Positions 1-7,398 are shown, counted from the first letter of the stretch. The stretch: DNA of 64,000 nucleotides from Neisseria sicca (GCF_003044565.1 NZ_POXG01000001.1:434001-498000), one strand, 5' to 3'. Numbers and translations are program-made. Notes: generated from the sequence alone by a model not told the origin.

Positions 1-70
1 TATCTTCACGCTTTCGGCTTAGATAATTAATCGTGGTTGATAGCTGTCTCAGGTCGTCTGAAATTGTCAT
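1..70 (-). CDS. Partial unknown phage protein (N-terminal 23 residues)
   Basis: An ATG at 70 opens a frame that runs out of the window, beginning MTISDDLRQLSTTIN. Its start overlaps the stop of the preceding small gene as ATGA, the translational-coupling arrangement used throughout this operon. A DUS (51-62) lies inside the coding sequence and encodes part of SDDL. No function can be assigned. Confidence 0.45.
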   Translation of the reverse strand, partial: MTISDDLRQLSTTINYLSRKRED

Positions 71-183
71 TTCGCTGGCCCTTTCTGATATTCGTTTATC
101 TGCACCGCCCCTTTCGGGATTCCTGATAGCTCGATAGTCATGACGACTACGGCGATCAGGATTGCGGCAATTATGTCTTTCAT
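67..183 (-). CDS. 38-residue single-span membrane peptide, unknown
   Basis: A short frame of 38 codons beginning MKDIIAAILIAVVVMT. One hydrophobic segment (about residues 3-16) is followed by a short polar tail ending KGPAK, which suggests a small inner-membrane peptide. The start overlaps the previous stop as ATGA at 183-180, and its own stop overlaps the next ATG in the same way, which supports real translation. Small phage membrane peptides can be exclusion or lysis factors, but nothing here shows a specific role. Confidence 0.55.
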   Translation of the reverse strand: MKDIIAAILIAVVVMTIELSGIPKGAVQINEYQKGPAK

Positions 184-1091
184 ATAATTTCTGCCCGAAT
201 CAAATCCTTGCGGAATTGGTTGTAATTAATCAGGCTGATTCCCGTGTTTTCCTCGAACGGAATCAGGATTTTTGCCATTGCGACACGCACAAAATCAGAC
301 AATCGGTCGAAGCTGCCAAGCGTCTTATAGTCGTCATGGCGAAGTTCGGGGATTGTGTTTGCCGGTTCGATTGTGTTGTTACATTCAGCAATACGGTAGA
401 AATGCCATGCCGCGTTTAAGACTTCCTCGCGCAACACGTTTTCTTTTTCGCCGATGTCTTTAGCGATGGCGCGTATCGATTTGCCGTTGATGATGTCGAA
501 TAAGGCTTGGATGTAGCGTTTCGGTCTGTCGTACAGGCTGGCGGTGTACAAGGCGATTTGCACGCTCGCGCAATATAAACCGACCTTGTCGATGGTCTTT
601 TCAGGGACAACCGCGTCGTATGCTTCGCAATATTGGATCAGCTTCAACACTGGCTTCAGGATTTCACGCCGTTGGTTTGGCGATAGGTCGTCTGAATCAT
701 TACCGCGCAGGCTCTCGATTGCCGCCTGTGCTTCATTGGTCGCCTTACTTAATTCACTGTCGGCGTAGATGCAGGCGATGACACGCATTGCGCGGATAAG
801 TTTTTCAAACACGGTTACGCTGATTCGGTCATAACCGTAAACCAGCACTTCATAGTGCATAAGGTTTTTGATGTTTTCGGTCAGTTGCGCGTCAAGGTTT
901 TGCGGTTCGCCTTTGTGCATCGCCATTTTGTTCATGGCGTGGATTGTTGCGATGGCCGACAGCTTGTTACGGTCAGCGCGTTTGTTACCGATATTTTCGC
1001 GGGCGTATTTTTTGACGGTTGATTCTTTCTTCGACGCACGTTTTGCAGCCATCATTTGACTTGCCGTCGGTCTTGTTGCTACTGTTTGCAT
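180..1091 (-). CDS. Unknown phage early protein, 303 aa
   Basis: A long frame in the leftward early operon with a good ribosome site (GCGAGGAAAC about 5 nt before the ATG). The N-terminus is very basic (about residues 10-45, rich in Lys/Arg). The middle and C-terminal parts look alpha-helical, and a segment near residues 205-225 (GKSIRAIAKDIGEKENV) resembles a helix-turn-helix. It could bind nucleic acid, but I do not recognise the family. Confidence 0.75.
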   Translation of the reverse strand: MQTVATRPTASQMMAAKRASKKESTVKKYARENIGNKRADRNKLSAIATIHAMNKMAMHKGEPQNLDAQLTENIKNLMHYEVLVYGYDRISVTVFEKLIRAMRVIACIYADSELSKATNEAQAAIESLRGNDSDDLSPNQRREILKPVLKLIQYCEAYDAVVPEKTIDKVGLYCASVQIALYTASLYDRPKRYIQALFDIINGKSIRAIAKDIGEKENVLREEVLNAAWHFYRIAECNNTIEPANTIPELRHDDYKTLGSFDRLSDFVRVAMAKILIPFEENTGISLINYNQFRKDLIRAEII

Positions 1092-1150
1092 TTTGTTTCC
1101 TCGCTAATTTCCGTCCTCTCAACGGCACTGGTTTTACTTGTCTATTTGTT

Positions 1151-1546
1151 TCACAAATCCGGTTCGAAGAACTCATAAACATTAGGAAAATCAGGCCAGT
1201 TTGTAACAATTCCATCGTCACTAATATCAATATGGATATATTCGCCTCTTTTACCTGGTATTAAATCAAACGGAACGTAATAATTATCAATCTTTCCTAC
1301 CTCATTCCCAGATTTGTCAAACAAGGTGTATATGCCGTTATTGCAGATATTGTCATGTATTACTACTGGCACATCTCCTTGCCAAGATATAACCTTACCT
1401 GTGTCAACTTCTATTAATAAATCAAGTTCGCCATCATCATTAAATAAATGGTTTGGCAAGCTTTCTGAAACATTATCATGTAATTCAACTTCTATTCTTA
1501 CAGAATGAATTTCAACTTCGGTTAATTTGTAAACTTCTACTTTCAT
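1151..1546 (-). CDS. Unknown acidic phage protein, 131 aa
   Basis: The start is taken at the ATG at 1546 (MKVEVYKLTEVEI), because TTAGGAGCAA sits just upstream; the frame can extend ten codons further to 1576 without such a site. The protein is acidic and beta-rich, with many Asp/Val/Ile and a Gly-Lys-Val repeat-like pattern (DTGKVISW, GNEVGKID). The gene is more AT-rich than the replication and late genes. Function unknown. Confidence 0.65.
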   Translation of the reverse strand: MKVEVYKLTEVEIHSVRIEVELHDNVSESLPNHLFNDDGELDLLIEVDTGKVISWQGDVPVVIHDNICNNGIYTLFDKSGNEVGKIDNYYVPFDLIPGKRGEYIHIDISDDGIVTNWPDFPNVYEFFEPDL

Positions 1547-1577
1547 TTTTTTGCTCCTAAAATAGTCTAACGTCATG

Positions 1578-1925
1578 TTAGTTGTCTGCTGATAATTTCA
1601 TTGCCGCGTCTATCGCGTCGCGCAATAATGGTTTAGACGGCGTTAACTCAATACCATCATCAACCAAAACCCAGCCTTTACGCATTTCACGCTTAACCAT
1701 GCCGTCAATATTAATTATCCTTTCGATAAAATCTAAACGTTTAGTGTCTAAATTCTTAACAGAAACTAATTCATTAGCTTTTACAAATTCAGGATGGTGG
1801 TATCCTTTAAAATGAACCTTTGCTTCATTATGCTCTGTATTCATTCCAACAATTACCCCGATTTCAGGGTAAAAATCTTTGTTTTCATGTTGAACCAAAT
1901 CGCCGAATTTAAATTGGTTGGTCAT
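1578..1925 (-). CDS. Unknown phage protein, 115 aa
   Basis: Begins MTNQFKFGDLVQHEN. The first half has a small beta-barrel look (FGDLV, GVIVGMN, AKVHFKGY), as in domains that recognise modified or structured ligands, but this is only an impression. It lies between two other AT-rich small genes and starts 2 nt after the neighbouring gene's stop. Function unknown. Confidence 0.65.
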   Translation of the reverse strand: MTNQFKFGDLVQHENKDFYPEIGVIVGMNTEHNEAKVHFKGYHHPEFVKANELVSVKNLDTKRLDFIERIINIDGMVKREMRKGWVLVDDGIELTPSKPLLRDAIDAAMKLSADN

Positions 1926-1927
1926 TT

Positions 1928-2155
1928 TTAATCCTTGCCGTGAATGTATTCTTCAATGATTCTTGAGGCTTCGATTAACTTCTCTTCGCCTATTTTTAAT
2001 TCGCTTATTAAATGTTCGAAATTGTCGAGCGCCTCTTCTGCATGCCAATTAATTTCGCGTATATAAAATTCACAATCATCACTTTCTTTTAAAGCTTTAC
2101 TGCACAAATCATCAATGTTTTTTAATGATTCTTTTATGTCTCTTAAATAACTCAT
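1928..2155 (-). CDS. Small coiled-coil phage protein, 75 aa
   Basis: Begins MSYLRDIKESLKNID and is almost entirely helical, with heptad-like spacing of Leu/Ile and many Glu/Lys, so a coiled coil or helical bundle is likely. It is downstream of ssb in the same operon. No family is recognised. Confidence 0.65.
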   Translation of the reverse strand: MSYLRDIKESLKNIDDLCSKALKESDDCEFYIREINWHAEEALDNFEHLISELKIGEEKLIEASRIIEEYIHGKD

Positions 2156-2170
2156 TCTTTACTCCATAAC

Positions 2171-2611
2171 TCAAAATGGGATTTCATCTGATTCATCATT
2201 ACCATCAACTGGCGCGGCAGGTGCTTGTCGGCGCGGCGGCGTTGGCGTTTCGCCTTGTGCCGATTGCGCCTGTTGCCCATCATTACCACCGCCGCCCAGC
2301 ATTTTCATTTCGTTGGCGATGATGTCGTATGCGGTGCGTTCGATGCCGTCTTTGCCCTGATATTTACGGCTTTGGATTTTGCCTTCCAAATACACCTGAC
2401 TACCTTTCTTCAGGTATTGCCCTGCGATTTCAGCAAGGCGGCGATACATGGTTATGTTGTGCCATTCAATTCTCTCTTGACGCTGCCCGCTTTGGTCTTT
2501 CCAGCTTTCGCTCGTGGCGACGCTGAAGTTACAGACGGCTTCGCTGTTAGGCATGAAGCGCGTTTCAGGGTCTTTACCCAAACGCCCGATTAAAATTACT
2601 TTATTCAGCAT
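2171..2611 (-). CDS. ssb: Single-stranded DNA-binding protein
   Basis: An SSB of 146 aa. The N-terminal OB fold starts [16 protein letters not shown], with the conserved continuation [11 protein letters not shown] and [16 protein letters not shown] flexible Gly/Gln/Pro-rich tail follows and ends in the acidic tip DEIPF, which in bacterial SSB recruits replication and repair proteins. It coats single-stranded DNA, and here it sits with the annealase and exonuclease genes, so it probably supports phage replication and recombination. Its start overlaps the previous gene's end by 11 nt. Confidence 0.97.
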   Translation of the reverse strand: MLNKVILIGRLGKDPETRFMPNSEAVCNFSVATSESWKDQSGQRQERIEWHNITMYRRLAEIAGQYLKKGSQVYLEGKIQSRKYQGKDGIERTAYDIIANEMKMLGGGGNDGQQAQSAQGETPTPPRRQAPAAPVDGNDESDEIPF

Positions 2612-2897
2612 TTTTGCTTCCTTTTAAAACTGTTTTGACAGGCTTCCAAACGGTCTTTCCGTTTACTTCCTGCGCCTGTCTGATTCCTACGATGTGGATG
2701 TCAGGATTACCCGCCGACAGCCTGATAAATTCCTCCGCCGTTTCAATCGACGAATATTCAGGGCTGATTTGGTAGCGGGCGTTGCTAAGCCGCTTCCATT
2801 TGCGGGTATCCTCGTACCACTTGCAATCCGTTTTGTCATATACAAGCCGCCGCCGTTTTTCTTCTTCGGGGCGGCTTTTGCCAAACACTGCGAACAT
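2601..2897 (-). CDS. Unknown protein, paralogue of the gene at 4654-4965
   Basis: 98 aa beginning [14 protein letters not shown]. The start MFxVFxKS and the later pattern QIS-x-(E/D)-(Y/F)-SS...A-x-(E/D)-F-(I/V)-x-L are shared with the product of 4654-4965, so the two are probably paralogues separated by the recombination module. A strongly basic stretch lies near residues 13-17. It overlaps ssb by 11 nt. Function unknown; a DNA-recombination accessory role is suggested only by position. Confidence 0.7.
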   Translation of the reverse strand: MFAVFGKSRPEEEKRRRLVYDKTDCKWYEDTRKWKRLSNARYQISPEYSSIETAEEFIRLSAGNPDIHIVGIRQAQEVNGKTVWKPVKTVLKGSKNAE

Positions 2898-2906
2898 GAC
2901 GGCTCC

Positions 2907-3752
2907 TTACAGGGCGTTGATTTCTGCCTTTTGCTCGTCGGTCAGGTTGTAGGTTTCCAAAACTTCGGCGACCTCTTTCACGCCTGTTGACACCGCCTCC
3001 ACCAATGCCGCGAACTGTTCTTCAGTCGGCGTGGGCTTAGTTTGCTCTACTACGTCAGCCGTAATAGTGTTTTCGGCAATTTGCTTAAACCGTTCATGAT
3101 TCTCGCTGCCCAGTTTCAGACGACCTGCGGCACCAATATCGGAAAACCATTTTTTGTATTCCTCGATGCCCTTGTTTGCCGCTGCTTCGCCATCTGCAAT
3201 CAAGCTGTCTTGCTCAGGGTCTGCTTTTACTTCTTTAGGCGTTTCGGGCGTTTGAATGCGCTGCGCCTCGTCCTCGTCGTAGATTCCGCCGAAACCAAAC
3301 GCTAGGCGCGCGGCTTGAATCATGGCTTTGTGTCGGAGCATTCGGCGCGGGTGGCTGTCCCACGGTTGGGTATTGCGTTTACACTCTTCCAAGTATTCAG
3401 TTACAGTTGTTGGATGGTTTCGGTCTTTGCGGTAGATTTTGCAAGTGCAGCTTTCCGCATCGGCTGTAAATTCCATGCCGTCAAATTGCGGATGGCTATT
3501 GATAATTCTTGCCCAGCCGTCCACACCGACAACGGGCGTGATACCGTTGTTTTTATCCGGGAATGCGTAAATCTCTTTGGTAAACGGGTTTAATCCGTAT
3601 TGCGTTGATACAATCATCAGGGCATTAAATTGCGCGTCTGTCGCATTGCCTTTAAAGGCGGTTGCCTTGAGTGTTTGAACCAGCTCTTTCGGGTCGCCTT
3701 GGATGTTGAATTGCTTCGCAAGGGCTACTGCTTGGTTTTGGGCGATACTCAT
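2907..3752 (-). CDS. bet: RecT/Bet-family single-strand annealing protein
   Basis: 281 aa, phage recombination protein Bet/RecT family. Recognisable segments are the N-terminal helices, the core around residues 42-62 (NALMIVSTQYGLNPFTKEIY), the Gly/Trp region VVGVDGWARIINSHPQF, and DSHPRRMLRHKAMIQAARLAFG. Such proteins bind ssDNA and anneal complementary strands during phage recombination, together with a 5'-3' exonuclease, which is encoded next (3765-4403). The C-terminal third is acidic and less conserved. The start at 3752 is the first in-frame ATG. Confidence 0.95.
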   Translation of the reverse strand: MSIAQNQAVALAKQFNIQGDPKELVQTLKATAFKGNATDAQFNALMIVSTQYGLNPFTKEIYAFPDKNNGITPVVGVDGWARIINSHPQFDGMEFTADAESCTCKIYRKDRNHPTTVTEYLEECKRNTQPWDSHPRRMLRHKAMIQAARLAFGFGGIYDEDEAQRIQTPETPKEVKADPEQDSLIADGEAAANKGIEEYKKWFSDIGAAGRLKLGSENHERFKQIAENTITADVVEQTKPTPTEEQFAALVEAVSTGVKEVAEVLETYNLTDEQKAEINAL

Positions 3753-3764
3753 TTTTTAAAATCC

Positions 3765-4403
3765 TTATTTGTATTGATTCAAAAGCGTTTCGTAATAGGC
3801 TTGACAGGCTGTTACACGCTCTTTGATTAGTTCGATTTTTTCTTCATCTCGCATGACGGTTACGGTCGTTATGCGCTTTTCAATCGGGATGGCTTCCACA
3901 AGGTCGATGTATTTCTCACGGTCTTCCCACGGTTTCAGCAAATCTTCAGGCGTGGCTAACAGCCAAAAATCAACATCGGCGCGGTCGCAATCAAACAACC
4001 ACATATAGCCTTGCATTTGCCAGTCGTAACCGGCTTTGATTGCTTTCTTTTCGGCTTCATCGCGGAAAAATGGATGCGTCCCGATGTCCCATGAACACTT
4101 CGTGTCAACAATCAGGCGGTCGTCTGAATCGTAAACATCACATTCACCCGTTAGCCAGTCATTGACGCGCCGTTCGATGTTCTTTTGATACTCTTTACCT
4201 CGAACCAAACCGCTGTATTTGATGGCGGTTTCTTCCATCAGGTCGCCCTTTTCGGTATAGGCGTTGCCGTCGAAAGATTCAAAGCCGAACAGTTCGCGCT
4301 TCGCCATCTCAATCAATTTGGATTTTGCGGTCTCCGTGATGGTCTCGCCTTTGGTTTTTGGCTTGCCGATGATGTCGGAAATGGATGAACATCGAATCTT
4401 CAT
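3765..4403 (-). CDS. YqaJ/lambda-exonuclease-type recombination nuclease
   Basis: 212 aa. The PD-(D/E)XK nuclease core is visible: an early Glu (KGDLMEETAIKY), then TGECDVYDSDDRLIVDTKCSW with the conserved Glu/Asp and D-x-K, and a helix with WQMQGYMWLF. This matches the YqaJ viral recombinase family, which resects one strand so the partner annealase can act. It is immediately upstream of the RecT/Bet gene and overlaps the next gene upstream as ATGA. Confidence 0.92.
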   Translation of the reverse strand: MKIRCSSISDIIGKPKTKGETITETAKSKLIEMAKRELFGFESFDGNAYTEKGDLMEETAIKYSGLVRGKEYQKNIERRVNDWLTGECDVYDSDDRLIVDTKCSWDIGTHPFFRDEAEKKAIKAGYDWQMQGYMWLFDCDRADVDFWLLATPEDLLKPWEDREKYIDLVEAIPIEKRITTVTVMRDEEKIELIKERVTACQAYYETLLNQYK

Positions 4404-4657
4404 AATCCACCCGCCAAAAGGCTATCCATATAAACCCGCGCGTCAGATTCCGTCTTGAAAACTTTAACGCCCTCCAACTGCGCCCGCTTTGTCTTGTCGG
4501 GTCGGTATGTGACCTTGTTGTAGCCGTCAGGCATGATTCTGACTTGATACCCGCCTCGTACTTTTCGCATGACTACGTTCAGGCTGCGCGGTAAGCCCAT
4601 AAAACCTTTTACTTTTGCCGACAGGCTGCCAGCTAATCCGTATGGTCGATGGTTCAT
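4400..4657 (-). CDS. Unknown small basic phage protein, 85 aa
   Basis: Begins MNHRPYGLAGSLSAKVKG. It is basic, with a beta-hairpin-like core (NVVMRKVRGGYQVRIMPDGY) and a helical end (ESDARVYMDSLLAGGL), which could be a small nucleic-acid-binding fold. ATGA overlaps with both the exonuclease gene and its upstream neighbour suggest it is co-translated with the recombination genes. Function unknown. Confidence 0.65.
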   Translation of the reverse strand: MNHRPYGLAGSLSAKVKGFMGLPRSLNVVMRKVRGGYQVRIMPDGYNKVTYRPDKTKRAQLEGVKVFKTESDARVYMDSLLAGGL

Positions 4658-4965
4658 TTTGGCAACTCCCTATGTTTGTAATATCTCATTGATGGCTTAC
4701 CAGTTTTTTTGTCTAACTTTTCATTGCCGTATTTATCGACTTTAGGCTTAAGAATTGCGATGAAAACAGGTCGAATAAAATCTTCTTGCCCCTTGCAAAG
4801 CTCCACGAAATCCATAGCTATCTTTTCGGACGAAAAGTCGCCTGAAATTTGATAGCATCCTGTATCTTTCGCAAAAGATTTTTCTTCATCTTTAATTTTT
4901 ACGCCAAGTTTATTAAACGAATTTTCAAACTCTTTTTTCTTTGACTTGTCAAATACTGAAAACAT
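4654..4965 (-). CDS. Unknown protein, paralogue of the gene at 2601-2897
   Basis: 103 aa beginning MFSVFDKSKKKEFENSF. It shares the MFxVFxKS opening and the QIS-(G)DFSSEKIAMDFVEL pattern with the 2601-2897 product. Lys-rich throughout, and clearly more AT-rich than the flanking exonuclease gene, so the pair may have diverged or one copy may have been acquired separately. No function is recognised. Confidence 0.7.
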   Translation of the reverse strand: MFSVFDKSKKKEFENSFNKLGVKIKDEEKSFAKDTGCYQISGDFSSEKIAMDFVELCKGQEDFIRPVFIAILKPKVDKYGNEKLDKKTGKPSMRYYKHRELPK

Positions 4966-5237
4966 TATTTAACCTCCGCGTCGCCGCGCATTCTTTCGCC
5001 GGCATTCAGTTGTTCGTACATTTGCGCTATTTCTACTTCGCGCTCCCGCGTTATCCTTGCTGCTTCCCGCATTTCATGGCGGGCAACTTCGTCGCGTATG
5101 TTTTCGTATGGGTCGATAGCGTCCACGTCGATAAATGCGGCGTCTGTCGTGTAGTCCATATATGCCTGCGCTTTCGCGTATGCCTGCACACAAAATGCAA
5201 AGGCTGCTGACGCGATGATGATTGCTGTGTATTTCAT
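4965..5237 (-). CDS. Putative exported small protein, 90 aa
   Basis: Begins MKYTAIIIASAAFAFCVQAYAKAQ, a typical signal peptide with a likely cleavage near residues 19-22 (VQA-YA). The mature part is charged and helical. The ribosome site GACGAGGAAACA is well placed. An exported product from an early phage operon is unusual; it could act on the envelope, but nothing shows a target. Confidence 0.65.
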   Translation of the reverse strand: MKYTAIIIASAAFAFCVQAYAKAQAYMDYTTDAAFIDVDAIDPYENIRDEVARHEMREAARITREREVEIAQMYEQLNAGERMRGDAEVK

Positions 5238-5267
5238 GATTGTTTCCTCGTCTTAATTTAGGGGGTT

Positions 5268-5301
5268 GCACGCCGAATCTTCCTTGCTAGATTCAGCGTG
5301 C
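5268..5301 (-). other. RNA hairpin in the leader of the 4965-5237 gene
   Basis: Arms 5268-5280 and 5289-5301 pair over 13 bp with one G-T wobble around an 8-nt loop. It lies between two operon genes without a T-run in either direction, so it looks like a processing or mRNA-stabilising hairpin rather than a terminator. Confidence 0.5.
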
Positions 5302-5465
5302 TTGGCTGCTTCTTCGTTCAACCTGCGCCGCGGCAACTAAAGGTATCGTCGCCCGCGCATTGTCGCGGTTTGAGGCGGTGTAAAACTTTTCAACAAAACC
5401 ACCGCCGGCATTCCCACTCACGACTTACGGTCTGCCTACTCTATTCCACTTCATGGGTATTCTTT

Positions 5466-5825
5466 TCAGGCTGCGATAATCCGCGCCTGCTCGATAAATC
5501 GGTCTGCGTAAAAGTCGAGATTTTCGATTCGTGTGTAGTAATGGTCGTCTTCGATAGCGGCTTCCATCACTTCCATCATCTTGTTACTGACCCACGCGGC
5601 TTCATCTCTCAGATTCATTCTGTATTCCCACTGGCGCGGGGTTTCGTCTTGGCACTCTTTAAGGGCTTCGCGGTATTCAAACGCCGTCTTCATGACGAGA
5701 TGTTTGATGTCGTCTTCCAGTGCGGTAAACGCTTCTTGCTTCGCCTCGCCGATTGCCTGCGCTCTCGTGTAGGCTGCGTCTTCGCCTGCCATGCCCCAAT
5801 CGGATGTAATCGGTTCGCACATCAT
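5466..5825 (-). CDS. Unknown helical phage protein, 119 aa
   Basis: Begins MMCEPITSDWGMAGEDAAY. It is alpha-helical and acidic, with aromatic clusters (WEYRMNLRDEAAW, DDHYYTRIENLDFYADRF). Start and previous stop overlap as ATGA (5825-5822). I do not recognise a family. The stretch 5238-5465 downstream contains no convincing gene, only the hairpin at 5268-5301. Confidence 0.7.
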   Translation of the reverse strand: MMCEPITSDWGMAGEDAAYTRAQAIGEAKQEAFTALEDDIKHLVMKTAFEYREALKECQDETPRQWEYRMNLRDEAAWVSNKMMEVMEAAIEDDHYYTRIENLDFYADRFIEQARIIAA

Positions 5826-6061
5826 TCAATGACCTCGCATTTGATTGACGGCGACGATGTGATTTTCAGTTTCGTACCGTCGGGGAAGTAATAGAACATG
5901 GCTTTTTCTGTGCCCAATCCCAACTTTCCGCCGATAAATGAAATCGTTTCGATGGTATCTCTGTAAAGCTGGGAAGCGGGGAAGCCTGCTTCGACCTTAT
6001 CGTCAAACTCGCCCTTTACCCATTGCGCCTTGTTTTTTATGTGTTTGCTCATATCAAGCAT
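5822..6061 (-). CDS. Unknown phage protein, 79 aa
   Basis: Begins MLDMSKHIKNKAQWVKGEF; the ATG at 6061 is preceded by GCGAGGAAACG, the same ribosome site used before 1091 and 5237. A second ATG three codons in is possible. Residues 40-60 (FIGGKLGLGTEKAMFYYFPDGT) may form a small beta structure. Function unknown. Confidence 0.65.
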   Translation of the reverse strand: MLDMSKHIKNKAQWVKGEFDDKVEAGFPASQLYRDTIETISFIGGKLGLGTEKAMFYYFPDGTKLKITSSPSIKCEVIE

Positions 6062-6085
6062 TTTGCGTTTCCTCGCGTTGTTGTC

Positions 6086-6190
6086 TTAATCAAGGGGTCG
6101 GGGCTTTCCGTTTCCGCGTGCCGTTGCCCTGCCGTGTGTAGTCGGTTTGTGCCTCCGCGTTGGCGGTAGCTCGCCCAAGCCCTTGATTAA
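6086..6190. repeat. Long-range 11-bp inverted repeat in an operon leader
   Basis: TTAATCAAGGG (6086-6096) and its exact complement (6180-6190) bracket about 83 nt in the spacer between the repeat gene (6227-6550) and the gene starting at 6061. In the leftward transcript the arms could close a large stem with inner GC-rich structure. Its role is unknown. Confidence 0.5.
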
Positions 6191-6226
6191 GCCGCCTATC
6201 TTCCAAAGCGGCTCTGTTTTCGTTTC

Positions 6227-6550
6227 TTAGCCGTAGCCGCTGCCGTTGCCGTTGCCGCTGCCGTCGCCGTAGCCGTAGCCGTAGCCGTAGCCGTAGCCGT
6301 TGCCGTTGCCGTCGCCGTAGCCGTTGCCGTTGCCGTTGCCGCTGCCGCCGCCGTTGCCGTAGCCGCTGCCGTCGCCGTTGCCGCCGCCGTCGCCGTTGCC
6401 GCCGCCGTCGCCGCCGCCGTCGCCGTAGCCGTAGCCGTAGCCGTCGCCGTAGCCGTAGCCGTCGCCGTTGCCGTAGCCGTCGCCGTTGCCGCCGCCGTCG
6501 CCGTAGCCGTCGCCGTAGCCGCCGCCAATAGTTTTATCTAGGTAGCTCAT
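6227..6550 (-). CDS. Gly-X dipeptide-repeat protein, 107 aa
   Basis: After MSYLDKTI the product is 49 Gly-X pairs plus a final Gly. By my count X is Tyr 16, Asn 12, Asp 11, Gly 6 and Ser 4. Every Gly codon is GGC and every X codon ends in C. The ATG overlaps the previous stop as ATGA (6550-6547), which selects this frame over the Ala-Thr frame that also runs through the tract. It is probably intrinsically disordered and Tyr-rich, resembling phase-separating or adhesive low-complexity proteins, but that is inference. The copy number could vary by slippage without loss of frame. Confidence 0.7.
   Translation of the reverse strand: MSYLDKTIGGGYGDGYGDGGGNGDGYGNGDGYGYGDGYGYGYGDGGGDGGGNGDGGGNGDGSGYGNGGGSGNGNGNGYGDGNGNGYGYGYGYGYGDGSGNGNGSGYG
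6230..6526. repeat. Hexanucleotide tandem array GCCGYN, about 50 units
   Basis: 297 bp made only of GCC followed by GTA, GTT, GTC, GCC or GCT on the plus strand. Units differ only in the last two positions, so this is a degenerate microsatellite. Unit length is two codons, so expansion or contraction changes protein length but not frame. Confidence 0.95.
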
Positions 6551-6987
6551 GATTGGGCAACCTCTAGCGCGGTACGAATTGATTCAGCAGCGTTACCTGA
6601 TACCGTAATAATCTCAATCGCTTCAAGCCATACCGAATCAAGCTCACCGCAAATTTTGCTATCTTCTTGCTTGATTCCGTGCCGTGCGACACCTGATAGG
6701 CTGATTGATTCTTTAGCCCACCATTTGTACATGCGGCGCGCTTTCGTCAGAATCACTTCATTGCCTGCTTTTTGGCTCAATACCCCAAACCAAACGCCTG
6801 CCGAGTAAGTGCGGATAATCACTTCCTTGCCGATGGCAAAGTCATTAATGCCTTTCGCCTCTGTAACTGTTACAGGCGGCAAGGGTTCTTCTTCTGCCTG
6901 CTGTTTGCTTTCTGCGCTTGCCAAAATATCCACAAACATCGCCAGCAAATCAGAGGGACTTTTTACTTCAAATTTTTTAACTTCCAT
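6547..6987 (-). CDS. Conserved phage early protein, 146 aa (possible DUF6948-type)
   Basis: Begins MEVKKFEVKSPSDLLAMF. The central block VIIRTYSAGVWFGVLSQKAG and ARRMYKWW is of a type I associate with small phage proteins annotated DUF6948; that assignment is from memory and only moderately sure. The N-terminal 40 residues form a helix with an acidic linker (AEEEPLPP). It is the first gene of the leftward early operon, about 220 nt downstream of the predicted pL. Confidence 0.7.
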   Translation of the reverse strand: MEVKKFEVKSPSDLLAMFVDILASAESKQQAEEEPLPPVTVTEAKGINDFAIGKEVIIRTYSAGVWFGVLSQKAGNEVILTKARRMYKWWAKESISLSGVARHGIKQEDSKICGELDSVWLEAIEIITVSGNAAESIRTALEVAQS

Positions 6988-7102
6988 TTTGTTTACTTTC
7001 TTAAATTAAAAATTTGTGCTGCGGGTTATTGTCTTTTCGGCTTCCCGCCTGCCTGTAACCGTTTGTTCGACTTCCCCCCATGCTTTACCATGTCTTCCTA
7101 TC

Positions 7103-7154
7103 GGCTTTCGCCTACCTGAAGGGCGGTTACTGCGTTTCCTGATTTTTAAAGACC
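7103..7154 (-). promoter_or_regulatory. Possible nut-like site (boxA-like plus GNRA hairpin)
   Basis: In the leftward leader, GGTCTTTAAAAATC (7154-7141) matches bacterial boxA at most positions. About 28 nt on, GGC-GAAA-GCC (7112-7103) is a tiny GNRA-loop hairpin like boxB. The spacing is longer than in lambda and no N gene was identified, so this is tentative. Confidence 0.3.
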
Positions 7155-7206
7155 GTTGAAACCATGTCAGACTTTGTTTAGCTGTCTGTTTTGTTTCGAT
7201 GTGTGT

Positions 7207-7234
7207 ATTATAGCAAAGCTAAATATAATGTAAA
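7207..7234 (-). promoter_or_regulatory. Predicted leftward early promoter (pL-like)
   Basis: TTTACA (7234-7229), a 16-nt spacer, then a perfect TATAAT (7212-7207) reading left into the early operon. Palindromic operators at 7211-7221 and 7235-7245 overlap the -10 and abut the -35, so repressor binding would block it. Confidence 0.75.
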
Positions 7235-7270
7235 TAGCAATGCTAATCTAATTTGCTATATTTTTTGCTA
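7211..7270. promoter_or_regulatory. Left operator cluster
   Basis: Palindromes TAGCAAAGCTA (7211-7221) and TAGCAATGCTA (7235-7245), plus TTGCTA half-sites at 7253-7258 and 7265-7270. The same motif recurs near the divergent repressor/cro promoters (8703-8788). Confidence 0.7.
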
Positions 7271-7326
7271 TATATTGATTTTAAAAAGAATTTAGTTCAA
7301 ACTGATTTGAACCGCCTTGAACAAGG

Positions 7327-7355
7327 CGAAAAAAAGCCGCCCTAAATCGGCGGCT
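7327..7355 (-). terminator. Terminator of the repressor operon (distal)
   Basis: 7-bp perfect stem AGCCGCC/GGCGGCT (7335-7341 with 7349-7355) followed on the minus strand by a run of seven T. It separates repressor-operon transcription from pL. Confidence 0.85.
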
Positions 7356-7398
7356 GTCAAGGTAGTAGCTTGTTGATTTCCTATTTTGGATATGAGAA

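Noticed and set aside
5298..5891. Plus-strand 197-codon frame
   Set aside because: It runs antisense to two coupled early genes and has Cys/Phe-rich, non-protein-like composition.
6230..6526. Diversity-generating retroelement variable region
   Set aside because: NRC codons recall adenine-directed mutagenesis, but there is no reverse transcriptase or template repeat in the window, and tandem slippage explains the array.
6196..6528. Alternative Ala-Thr repeat frame through the hexanucleotide tract
   Set aside because: It has no ribosome site and its start lies inside the repeats. The Gly-X frame has an ATGA-coupled start and a unique N-terminus.
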